Assembly: GCA_039029355.1 (NCBI GenBank)
Contig: JBCCGI010000084.1
Location: 1-37,676 of the forward strand
Length of the DNA stretch: 37,676 nt
Reading direction: 5' to 3'
Source: JBCCGI01 sp039029355
GTDB lineage: Bacteria; Planctomycetota; UBA1135; GCA-002686595
A program made the translations under genes and the position numbers. Each line of letters opens with the position of its first letter. Positions within the stretch are counted from its first letter, which is position 1. Below are positions 30,836 through 37,676 of the stretch, piece by piece. The notes under the pieces were generated by a model. It was not told the origin of the DNA and did no database searches. It worked only from the letters and a program-made list of their open reading frames with translations.

Positions 30836-31405
30836 TTAGGAGGCCGGGACCGCCACCAGCATGGCTTCGCCGAGCTCGCGGGCCGGCTCGGGGCCGCAGA
30901 GCTCCTCGACCAGGGCCAGGGCGAACTCGATCGCGGTGCCGGGCCCCTGGCTGGTCCAGACGTTGCCGCTGCGCACCACCCGCGGGGCCGCGAGCACCTG
31001 GGCCGCCCCCAGCCGGTGCCGCACGGCGGGGTGGGAGGTCACCTCCACGCCGTCCACCAGCCCGGCCGCCTCCAGCACCATCGGTGCGGCGCAGATGGCC
31101 GCGGTGGGCCGCCCGGCTGCGTGCAGGCGGCGCAGGAGCGCGAGCACGCGCTCGTCCTCCATCAGCCCCAGCGTCCCGGGCATGCCGCCGGGAAGCGCCA
31201 CGGCGTCGAGCGATTCCGCGTCGACCTCGTCGAGGGCGAGGTCGACCCCGAGCGTGATGCCGTGCGCGCCCCGCACCGGGCCGGGCTCCAGGCCCGCCAC
31301 CAGCACCTCGATGTCCGCGCGGCGCAGCACATCGATGATGCAGACCGCCTCCATCTCCTCGAAGCCCTCGGCGAGGGGGACGAGCACGCGCTTCTTCTGA
31401 GTCAT
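30836..31405 (-). CDS. DJ-1/PfpI family protein (YajL/ThiJ-like)
   Basis: The 189-residue product has the DJ-1 hallmark set: the conserved glutamate in EGFEEMEA near residue 16, ALPGGMPGT, and the reactive cysteine Cys105 in the nucleophile elbow AAICAAPMVLEAAG, with a histidine in HPAVRH. Close relatives (YajL, DJ-1) are linked to oxidative stress and glyoxal-adduct protection. The precise activity is debated and cannot be read from sequence. ATG at 31405 follows the transglutaminase-like gene by 49 bp and may be co-transcribed with it. Confidence 0.92.
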   Translation of the reverse strand: MTQKKRVLVPLAEGFEEMEAVCIIDVLRRADIEVLVAGLEPGPVRGAHGITLGVDLALDEVDAESLDAVALPGGMPGTLGLMEDERVLALLRRLHAAGRPTAAICAAPMVLEAAGLVDGVEVTSHPAVRHRLGAAQVLAAPRVVRSGNVWTSQGPGTAIEFALALVEELCGPEPARELGEAMLVAVPAS

Positions 31406-31454
31406 GCGGGCGATCCTACGGGCTGGAGCCGCGTTCCGTCGCGATCGGGCCCGA

Positions 31455-33083
31455 CTAGCGCGGGATCCGCAGCTCGACGCCCCCGTCCATCGTGAACCGC
31501 CGCCCTCCGGCCGCCGGGGCGGGGACGATGCGGTACGTCGCTCCCGCGACCAACCGCTCGCGCGCCGCGGGGGCCAGCCGCAGCAGGAAGTAGAGGTACG
31601 GCTCGTCGCCAACCCTCCCCCACCACGTCCCGCGCACCGCGGTCGCCGGCACGCCGTCGCCTTTGGAACCGGCGGGGAGCAGCTCGAAGGCCTTCGGCAC
31701 CTCGTCCCAGAAGGGGTCGAGGATCGAGCGCTCGAGCGTCAGCTCCTCCGCCGCGGCCGCCAGCACCACGTGCAGCCGGTCGGTGGCGAGGTCGACACGC
31801 GACACGTTCAGGTGCTCGGGGCGGTCGTCGGACGCCAGCCAGAAGGCCTTTCGGATGCGCACCTCGGACAGCGGCTCGGGCTCCTCGACCGGCGGGTTCG
31901 GAATATCGGCGTGGACGCCGAAGCGGTCGCTGACCTCGAGCGCCGCGTAGGGGTTCGACGTGCGCAACACGTCGTCGCGGAGCCCCAGGAACTGTCGGCG
32001 CCCCACCGTGCGCCCCATGCGCGCGTCGGCCCAGTCGCGCACCGTCAGCACGTGGGTCGTCATCCCGAAGAGGTGCTGGTCCAGGATCGGCTGCCCGAGC
32101 CGGGTGTAGTTCAGGCGCCGCCAGCGGCCGCCGACGAGTACCTCGTTGAAGGTGTGCGAGGCCCACCCGCGCGCGCCTGCGAGTCCGCGCAGCGTCGTCA
32201 CGCGCACCTGGTGGTGACGGATCCCGCTGCGCACCATCTCGATCTGCGCGGGGTCGTTGGCGTCGACCAGGGGGATGAGGAGCACGATGCGCGTCGGCAC
32301 GCCCACCGCGCGCAGGCCGCCGGTCAGGTAGATCGCCGAGGACGTGCAGCTGCCGTGGACGCCGTGCTCGAACATGCCGCGCGCGAAGAGCTCGCGCTCC
32401 CACTGCTCGTCGAGCGAGCGGCCGTTCTCCGCCTCCTCCTTGCGCGCGGCCTTTTTGAGGTCCTTGGGCACGACGGCGCGGCCGCGCTTGAAGTCCGCGA
32501 GGAACGTGGTGAAGCCGTCCTCGAACTCCGAGCGCGCCATCAGCCGCCGCGCGGCCGCGACGGCGAGCTCGCGGTCGTCCGCCGCGTCGCCGAGCCCCTC
32601 GGCGCGCAGCTCGGCGAAGAGCTCGTCGCGCATCTCGGCGTCGAAGTTCGAGGTGGTGGTCGACTCCAGGTAGGCGTCAAAGCGCGCCGCTTCGTCGCGC
32701 CAGTCGGGGTTCGGCGCGAGCGCGCCGGCGTCGGCGGCGGCGGTCCCGAGCGGGTAGTGGATCACCTCGAGCTCGGCCCAGTCGTCGCCCTCGTCCACCA
32801 GCCGCGCGTCCTGGTAGTCGTCGTTCGCCGCCGCGACGTCGACCGGCTTCACGACGCGCACGACGGTGCGCACGCTGTACGCGTACTCGCGGCGCTCGTC
32901 CCAGTCGCCGTCGGGCGTGCCATCGCCGTCGGAGTCGGCCTTGGCCGGGTCGGTGCCGTACTTGTGGCGCTCCTGAAAGTCCGACAGGCCGTCGCGGTCG
33001 GCGTCGGGGTCCGCGGGCTCGGGGCCGGGCAGCTGGGCGCCGAGGGGCAGGGCGAGAAACAGGGGCGCGAGCGCGCGCTTCAT
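31455..33083 (-). CDS. Secreted transglutaminase-like protein with calcium-binding type repeats
   Basis: The 542-residue product opens with a short signal peptide (MKRALAPLFLALPLGAQ). Two Asp-rich loops of the thrombospondin type 3/dockerin kind follow (DPDADRDGLSDFQE and DSDGDGTPDGDWDE, residues 25-64). The core contains a transglutaminase-like fold: GSCTSSAIYLTGGLRAVGVP with the candidate Cys near residue 246, SHTFNEVLVGGRWRRLNY with His near 310, and Asn near 323 where an Asp is usual. A C-terminal region of beta character (about 400-542) has no clear match. It is probably an extracellular peptidase or cross-linking enzyme; substrate unknown. The frame is open upstream, but ATG at 33083 begins the signal peptide. 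Confidence 0.82.
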   Translation of the reverse strand: MKRALAPLFLALPLGAQLPGPEPADPDADRDGLSDFQERHKYGTDPAKADSDGDGTPDGDWDERREYAYSVRTVVRVVKPVDVAAANDDYQDARLVDEGDDWAELEVIHYPLGTAAADAGALAPNPDWRDEAARFDAYLESTTTSNFDAEMRDELFAELRAEGLGDAADDRELAVAAARRLMARSEFEDGFTTFLADFKRGRAVVPKDLKKAARKEEAENGRSLDEQWERELFARGMFEHGVHGSCTSSAIYLTGGLRAVGVPTRIVLLIPLVDANDPAQIEMVRSGIRHHQVRVTTLRGLAGARGWASHTFNEVLVGGRWRRLNYTRLGQPILDQHLFGMTTHVLTVRDWADARMGRTVGRRQFLGLRDDVLRTSNPYAALEVSDRFGVHADIPNPPVEEPEPLSEVRIRKAFWLASDDRPEHLNVSRVDLATDRLHVVLAAAAEELTLERSILDPFWDEVPKAFELLPAGSKGDGVPATAVRGTWWGRVGDEPYLYFLLRLAPAARERLVAGATYRIVPAPAAGGRRFTMDGGVELRIPR

Positions 33084-33204
33084 GACGGACTCCTCGTGGC
33101 TCGGGACGAAGGCCTGCGGCCAGCCGACTCCGGCGGCCTGTCGACGGTACCCCGCCGGCGCGGTACCGGCTACTGGCGGGCGTATGTCCGAATACAATGG
33201 GCGC

Positions 33205-33660
33205 ATGTCCCTACCGGTGCTCGTCAGCGCGTGTCTCCTGGGTCGCCGCTGCCGCTACGACGGCGGCGAGAACCGCGACGGCGAGCTCGCGCGGCGGCTC
33301 GCGGCCGAGGGCCTCACCGCGGTGCCCTTCTGCCCGGAGGAAGAGGGCGGCCTGCCGACCCCGCGCCCCCCGGCGTGGATCGAGTCCGGCGACGCCGAAG
33401 CGGTGCTCGACGGCGAGGCGCGCATGGTGACCGACGCGGGCCGCGACGTCACCGCGCCGTTCATCGCGGGGGCGCGCGGCGCCGCCGAAACCTGCCGCGC
33501 GCACGGCATCCGGCGCGCCATCCTCAAGGAGCGCTCGCCCTCGTGCGGCGTGGCGTGCACCCACGTCGGCGGCGAGCGCACGCCCGGCCCCGGCGTAACC
33601 GCCGCGCTGCTGCGGCGCGAGGGGGTTGAGGTCGAGGGCTGCGAAGGGCGCCAGCCCTAG
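33205..33660 (+). CDS. DUF523 family protein (TudS-like)
   Basis: The 151-residue product matches DUF523 throughout: VLVSACLLGRRCRYDGGENR, PFCPEEEGGLPTPRPPAW, GRDVTAPFIAGA and ILKERSPSCGV. Cysteines 10, 43 and 114 sit in the conserved positions. Some DUF523 proteins (TudS) are reported to use such cysteines to hold a 4Fe-4S cluster and desulfurise thiouracil; whether this one does is inference. ATG at 33205 begins at the conserved core; an earlier in-frame ATG at 33184 would add seven residues. It is divergent from the transglutaminase-like gene, and its stop codon touches the first base of a 52-bp inverted repeat. Confidence 0.9.
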   Translation: MSLPVLVSACLLGRRCRYDGGENRDGELARRLAAEGLTAVPFCPEEEGGLPTPRPPAWIESGDAEAVLDGEARMVTDAGRDVTAPFIAGARGAAETCRAHGIRRAILKERSPSCGVACTHVGGERTPGPGVTAALLRREGVEVEGCEGRQP

Positions 33661-33823
33661 CCGAAGTCCTCACAAGCTCGCGGCCAGAATCGCCCAGGTT
33701 GCTTCGTGGCCGCACTCTCCGACGGCCGCCGGCCTCGACGACCCGTTCAGGGTCACCTCTCGCAAAGCTCGGGCCACGAAGCAGCCTGGGCGATTCTGGC
33801 CGTGAGCTTGTGAGGACTTCGGC
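33660..33823. repeat. 52-bp near-perfect inverted repeat between convergent genes
   Basis: The arms 33660-33711 and 33772-33823 are inverted copies with only two mismatches (33680/33803 and 33699/33784), separated by a 60-bp spacer. As plus-strand RNA both mismatches would be G-U pairs, giving an unbroken 52-bp stem; as minus-strand RNA they would be C-A. The element begins at the last base of the DUF523 stop and ends 3 bp from the stop of the sigma-fusion gene, so it fills the whole intergenic gap. No transposase or target-site duplication is evident. It may be a bidirectional terminator, a long RNA hairpin or a small palindromic mobile element. Confidence 0.9.
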
Positions 33824-33826
33824 CAT

Positions 33827-36800
33827 CTAGCGCGGCACGAACTTCAGCTCGAGAGCGACGTCGGCCGAGCCGCCCTCGGCCAGGTCGACCTCGGCCGACG
33901 CGGCGTACATCCCCGACTCGGTCCAGTGCTGCACCGTCAGCATGTACGCGCCCGCCGGCAGCCCGGCCACCTCGAACGCGCCGTCCGTGACCGCGCCGCC
34001 GCGGCTCAGGTCGATGCGCGTCTCCAGCCCCATCTCGGAGCCGGCGCGGGGCATGATCCACACGTAGAGGTCGGCGGGCGGCACGTCCTCGCCGCCTACC
34101 GTTCCCGTGACGCGAGTGCTGCCGCGCGGGCGTAGATCGACCTCGACCTCGCCGCCGTGCTCGACGCGGGCACCGCGGGCGAGCGCGAAGAAGGTCCGCT
34201 CCGACGCGCCGAACGCGACGCGGTGGCTGACCTGATAGAGCCCGTCGGGGAGCGCGGCGAAGCGAAAGGCGCCCGCGGCGTCCGTCTCCGCGAGCCGCTG
34301 CTCGAACTCGGTCTCGATCCGAAGGCCGCTGAGGACGACCGTCTCGCCGGCGAGCGGCGTGCCGTCCGGCGCGGCCAGGCTTCCGGTGATCACGCCGCCG
34401 GCGCTCAGCTCGATGCGGCGCTCGACGCGGTCGCCGTCGGGGAGGACGTCGAAGGGGCCGTCGACGACGAGCGGGTAGCCCGGTGCCTGCACGCCGAGGC
34501 GCATCTCGCCGCCCGGCACCGCGTCGAGCTCGAACCAGCCGTCGGCGTCGGTGCGCGCCTCCCAGCGGGGCGCCGACGCGAACGGGTCGTTCGGGTCGTA
34601 CTCCCCCATCCGCACCTGCTCGGCGCGGGCGAAGCGGCGCACCAGCGCGTCGCCGGCCCCCGAGCCGTCGGGGAGGAGCACCTGCCCCACCACGCGCGAG
34701 CCGGGGTAGAGCCGCAGCACGAGCTCGGGATCCGGCTCGACGAAGACGCGGTCGATGACCGTGGGCGCGTAGCCCGGCGCGCTCGCCTCGATGCCGATGA
34801 CGTGGCCGACGGTGAACTCGCCGTCGGCGCTCCAGCGCCCCGCGGTCTGCTCGAAGCCGAAGCCGGTCGTGGTCCACCGGCCCGACAGGCCGTAAAGCCG
34901 CTCCTCGCCGGGGTACATCCAGGGGTGAGTGAAGCGGATGCGGAAGCTCTCGAGCGGCTCGCCCGTGCGTCCGTCAACCACCAGACCGGCCAGGCGGCCG
35001 GAGCGCTCTAGGACGATCCGCAGCGCCTCGTCGCCCGGCCCTTCGAGCTCGATCTCGCGGCGGACGAGGCCGTCGGCGAAGAGCTCCAACCGCAGCGGCT
35101 CGTGCGGCAGCTGGTCGAAGCGGAACGTGCCGTCGACGCCGGTGCGCTTGCGCGGGCCGGCGTAGCCGAAGTCCAGAGCGAAGCGCGGTCCGCGCTCGGC
35201 GGCGATCGCCACGTGCGCGAGCGGAGCGCCGTCCGCGTCGACCACCCTTCCCGCAACGACGCCGCCCGGCGCGAGCACGACCGGTTCCAGCCGGTGGACG
35301 GGCGTCGCCACGGCGAGCTCCCACTCGACCCGCGCGGTCGCGAAGCCGGCGCGCTCGGCCCACAGGCGCTGCTCGCCGGGCCCCACGGCCTGGAAGCGGA
35401 AGCGGCCCGCGGCGTCGGTCCGGGTGCTGAGCTGCGGGAACGCGTCGGGGGAGTGGCCGAGCGTGACGTCGACTCCCTCCAGAGCGCCTCCGTCCTCGTC
35501 GACGATGCTCCCCTCGACCGCCGTACCGCGGACGAGCACCACGTCGTACACCAGCTCGTCGCCGCCGTCGGTCGCCGCCATCGCGTGGTGGCGCACGAAG
35601 CCCTCGGCCTCGACGATCACCCAGAGGCGCGGGTCGTCGTGGTCCTGGTTCGCCAGGACGTAGCGGCCGTCGGCGTCGGTGTAGGCGTGCTCGCCGGTCA
35701 GCGGCGAGTCGGTCACCAGCGCGCCCTCGATCGGCCGGCCGGCCTCGTCGACGACGCGCCCGCGGATGCGGAGCTCGGGCAGAAGCTGGATGTCAGGCAC
35801 GACCAACTCGCCGGGCCCGCTCGACACCAGCGGCTCGCGCGCGACCGCGAAGCCCGGCGCCTTCGCAAACACGGTGATCGAGCCGAAGGCCGACGAGGAG
35901 ACCGCGCGGTACGCGCCCGACGCGTCGGTCCGCGCCTGCTCGCGGTCCTGGTACGTGCCGACCGTCGCGCCGGCGAGCGGCTGGCCGTCGGCGTCGAGCA
36001 CGCGCCCCGCCAGAAAGAGGTCGAGCGGGTAGAGGCGCAGCTCGATCTCCTGCGGCGGAGCGCTGCCGGCCACGACGAGCTCGGTCACCGGATACTGCAG
36101 GTGGTCCTCGAAGTCGCCGCTGACCCGCAGCGTCACCGTGCCGTCCGGCGGGTCCTGCGGCCACGCGAACGAGCCGTCGGAGGCGGAGACGAGCGAGGCC
36201 GTGCGCAGCGGCTCGCCCTCGGCGCTCGCCCCTTCGTAGAGCGCGACGCGCAGCGGGGCGTCCGGGTACGCCGTGGAGGAGCCGCGGAAGGCGAAGCCGC
36301 GCGGGGTCCAGGTGCGCCCCGAGGTGGCGGCCGGCGCCCGGCCGGACGGAGCCGGGGCCTCGTCGCGGGTCGCCGGAGGCGCCAGCTCGGCGGAGGCACG
36401 CACCAGCTCGGCCGGCTCGCGCTCCTCGGTCGCGAGCTCGGCCTGCGCCGACGCGGGCCCGCCTTCGGGCTCCGGCGTGTCCCGCACGAGCCGCTCCCCC
36501 GCCAGCGCCGCGACCAGCACCAGCACCCCCACCGCGGCCACCTGCATCACCTTGCCCATCGCGACTCCTCCGGTCCATTTGGCTGCGGCCTGCCAGCTTC
36601 CCGCCGGCACGCCCAGGGAGATCGGCCAGGGGGACGGGCCGGCGAGCGGCGCGAGGCAGGCCAAGAGGCCCGCCCGGTCGCCGGTCTCGCCGGGGTCGAG
36701 GGTGAGGCGCAGCCGTTCGAGGCCGCGCCGCACCCGCGTGCGCACCGTGTTCACCGGCACGCCCTGCCGCCTCGCGATCTCGCGCGGAGGCAGGTCGTCG

Positions 36801-37174
36801 AAGAAGCGCAGCAGGATCGCCGAGCGGTAGGGCTCTTCGAGCTCGCCCACGGCGTCCACCACGCGGCGCGTGAGCTCGAGGCGCGCGGCGGAGTCGCCCG
36901 CGGACGGGACGGCCTCGCCCCGCGCGGCGCGCTCCTCGCGCGCCCGTCGCCGGGCCTCGTCGCGGCGCCGCGAGAGCGAGAGCTTGCGCGCCGCCGACGC
37001 CAGCCAGGCCCGCCGGCCCGCGGCGGGCGGATCGGTGCGTAGCGCCGCCACCCAGGCGTCCTGCACCGCGTCGTCGGCGCTCGATGGATCGAACAGGAGC
37101 CCCCGCGCCAGCCGCCTCAGGCCGCCGGATGCGGTGCGGACGTCCTCACCCGCTTCTTCGATTCGGTCACCCAT
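33827..37174 (-). CDS. ECF sigma factor fused via a membrane segment to carboxypeptidase-regulatory-like repeats
   Basis: A 1115-residue protein in three parts. Residues 1-165 are an ECF sigma factor: region 2 (SSADDAVQDAWVAALRTD, RAWLASAARKLSLSRRRDEA) and region 4 (LEEPYRSAILLRFFDDLPPR, EIARRQGVPVNTVRTRVRRG). Residues about 208-226 (MQVAAVGVLVLVAALAGERL) form one membrane segment. The remainder, about 890 residues, is extracytoplasmic-type sequence with about eight beta-sandwich units of the form GRVxDxxGxPLxGxxV ... TDAxGxFRF, typical of carboxypeptidase-regulatory-like domains. The inferred topology puts the sigma domain inside and the repeats outside, so surface sensing could be linked to transcription, perhaps by proteolytic release. 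Frame and start (ATG 37174) are sound. No anti-sigma gene is adjacent. Confidence 0.88.
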   Translation of the reverse strand: MGDRIEEAGEDVRTASGGLRRLARGLLFDPSSADDAVQDAWVAALRTDPPAAGRRAWLASAARKLSLSRRRDEARRRAREERAARGEAVPSAGDSAARLELTRRVVDAVGELEEPYRSAILLRFFDDLPPREIARRQGVPVNTVRTRVRRGLERLRLTLDPGETGDRAGLLACLAPLAGPSPWPISLGVPAGSWQAAAKWTGGVAMGKVMQVAAVGVLVLVAALAGERLVRDTPEPEGGPASAQAELATEEREPAELVRASAELAPPATRDEAPAPSGRAPAATSGRTWTPRGFAFRGSSTAYPDAPLRVALYEGASAEGEPLRTASLVSASDGSFAWPQDPPDGTVTLRVSGDFEDHLQYPVTELVVAGSAPPQEIELRLYPLDLFLAGRVLDADGQPLAGATVGTYQDREQARTDASGAYRAVSSSAFGSITVFAKAPGFAVAREPLVSSGPGELVVPDIQLLPELRIRGRVVDEAGRPIEGALVTDSPLTGEHAYTDADGRYVLANQDHDDPRLWVIVEAEGFVRHHAMAATDGGDELVYDVVLVRGTAVEGSIVDEDGGALEGVDVTLGHSPDAFPQLSTRTDAAGRFRFQAVGPGEQRLWAERAGFATARVEWELAVATPVHRLEPVVLAPGGVVAGRVVDADGAPLAHVAIAAERGPRFALDFGYAGPRKRTGVDGTFRFDQLPHEPLRLELFADGLVRREIELEGPGDEALRIVLERSGRLAGLVVDGRTGEPLESFRIRFTHPWMYPGEERLYGLSGRWTTTGFGFEQTAGRWSADGEFTVGHVIGIEASAPGYAPTVIDRVFVEPDPELVLRLYPGSRVVGQVLLPDGSGAGDALVRRFARAEQVRMGEYDPNDPFASAPRWEARTDADGWFELDAVPGGEMRLGVQAPGYPLVVDGPFDVLPDGDRVERRIELSAGGVITGSLAAPDGTPLAGETVVLSGLRIETEFEQRLAETDAAGAFRFAALPDGLYQVSHRVAFGASERTFFALARGARVEHGGEVEVDLRPRGSTRVTGTVGGEDVPPADLYVWIMPRAGSEMGLETRIDLSRGGAVTDGAFEVAGLPAGAYMLTVQHWTESGMYAASAEVDLAEGGSADVALELKFVPR

Positions 37175-37197
37175 GGTCCGGGAGGAGATGGGAGCTG

Positions 37198-37233
37198 CGC
37201 CCGGAATCGATTCAGCCTCCGGGCGACTTTTTT
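37198..37233 (+). terminator. Plus-strand terminator-like hairpin in the leader of the sigma-fusion gene
   Basis: CGCCCGGA (37198-37205) and TCCGGGCG (37218-37225) pair perfectly around a 12-nt loop and are followed by AC and six T residues (37228-37233). The orientation would terminate plus-strand transcription, although both flanking genes are on the minus strand. It sits about 25 bp upstream of the sigma-fusion ATG. Confidence 0.5.
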
Positions 37234-37240
37234 GCGCGGC

Positions 37241-37676
37241 TCAGGTCCGCGGGCGCGCCACGATCACGATGTGGAAGCCCAGCAGCGATAGGCCGGGGAT
37301 CGCGCACACGAGCCGGTCGAGCCCGATGAAGAGCCGCGTCAGGAGCGCGTTGCCCGGCACGAAGCGCAGCACGCCGAGGTGGTCCGGGAAGCCGGCGAAG
37401 ACGTAGGCGAGCACGCCGTACTTCTTGTCGAGCCGGACCTCGAAGTCGGCCTTCTCGCACAGCTCGATGATGCCGCGGCGCGTGAAGCCCTGGTCGCCCT
37501 CGTCGAAGTGCTCGCTCTTGCGGTAGAGGACCTTACGCGCCAGCCGGATGATCGGGTTGTCGTTGCACGGCTCGCTCATGATGAGCACGCCGTCCTTGCG
37601 CAGCAGCCGCCGGCAGTCCGACAGGAAGCCGACGTGGTCGCGCATGTGGTGCAGGCTGCCCTTGCAGAACACGACC
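37241..37676 (-). CDS. SAM-dependent methyltransferase, C-terminal part (5' end outside window)
   Basis: The frame enters from the right edge, so the SAM-binding N-terminus is missing and about 144 residues remain. The visible part starts with the end of a class I methyltransferase core: FCKGSLHHMRDHVGFLSDCR and RLLRKDGVLIMSEPCNDNP, the region after motif III in Methyltransf_11-type enzymes. The C-terminal segment has hydrophobic stretches (LTRLFIGLDRLVCAIPGLSLLGFHIVIVA), suggesting membrane association. A likely substrate is a lipid, quinone or polysaccharide precursor, but it cannot be decided. GTG at 37672 is an in-frame codon, probably internal. It stops 67 bp before the sigma-fusion start. 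Confidence 0.75.
   Translation of the reverse strand, partial: VVFCKGSLHHMRDHVGFLSDCRRLLRKDGVLIMSEPCNDNPIIRLARKVLYRKSEHFDEGDQGFTRRGIIELCEKADFEVRLDKKYGVLAYVFAGFPDHLGVLRFVPGNALLTRLFIGLDRLVCAIPGLSLLGFHIVIVARPRT

Noticed and set aside
35102..37042. Plus-strand 646-codon frame opposite the sigma-fusion gene
   Set aside because: Shadow of the minus-strand repeats; no motif and arginine-rich low complexity.

Overview
The window is 37.7 kb of very GC-rich, densely coding bacterial DNA. It is most consistent with a member of the Planctomycetota or a close relative. The support for this is inference: an ECF sigma factor fused through a membrane segment to carboxypeptidase-regulatory-like repeats, secreted proteins of a style common in that phylum, weak or absent Shine-Dalgarno sites with several GTG/TTG starts, and many short or overlapping gene junctions. 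No phage, transposase, CRISPR or rRNA gene was seen. Thirty-one protein genes (two cut by the window edges) and one tRNA gene can be supported.

Positions 1-8948 (minus) form one tightly packed run: aroF, tpiA, secG, yicC, gmk, coaC, coaB, ftsK and a membrane protein with an acidic 29-residue tandem repeat. All junctions overlap or are at most 42 bp apart, and a good sigma70-type promoter lies just before aroF. Divergent from it (9084-11678, plus) is an HD phosphohydrolase, a carboxypeptidase-regulatory-like exported protein and a CtlX-type amidinohydrolase. A lone WecE-type sugar aminotransferase (minus) follows, then a translationally coupled cysteine desulfurase-thiI pair (plus) for 4-thiouridine in tRNA. 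Next come a secreted Spondin_N protein and an unusual receiver-containing sensor protein (both minus), a GT-C-like membrane glycosyltransferase (plus), and a REC-PAS-AAA-Fis regulator with an altered GAFTGA loop (minus).

From 21685 to 24578 (plus) a THUMP-like methyltransferase is coupled to a polysaccharide flippase. A tRNA-Val(UAC) gene (minus) follows, then ugd (plus), which converges with and overlaps a LarA-family gene (minus). The aminotransferase, GT-C protein, flippase and Ugd together point to envelope polysaccharide synthesis, although they are not one operon.

From 27722 to 37676 almost everything is on the minus strand: an ECF sigma factor coupled to a TPR protein and ended by a clear terminator, an exported TPR protein with its own promoter and terminator, a DJ-1 family protein, a secreted transglutaminase-like protein, a very large sigma-factor/carboxypeptidase-regulatory fusion and a truncated methyltransferase. 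The only plus-strand gene here is a DUF523 (TudS-like) protein. Its stop codon touches a 52-bp near-perfect inverted repeat, the most striking non-coding element in the window.
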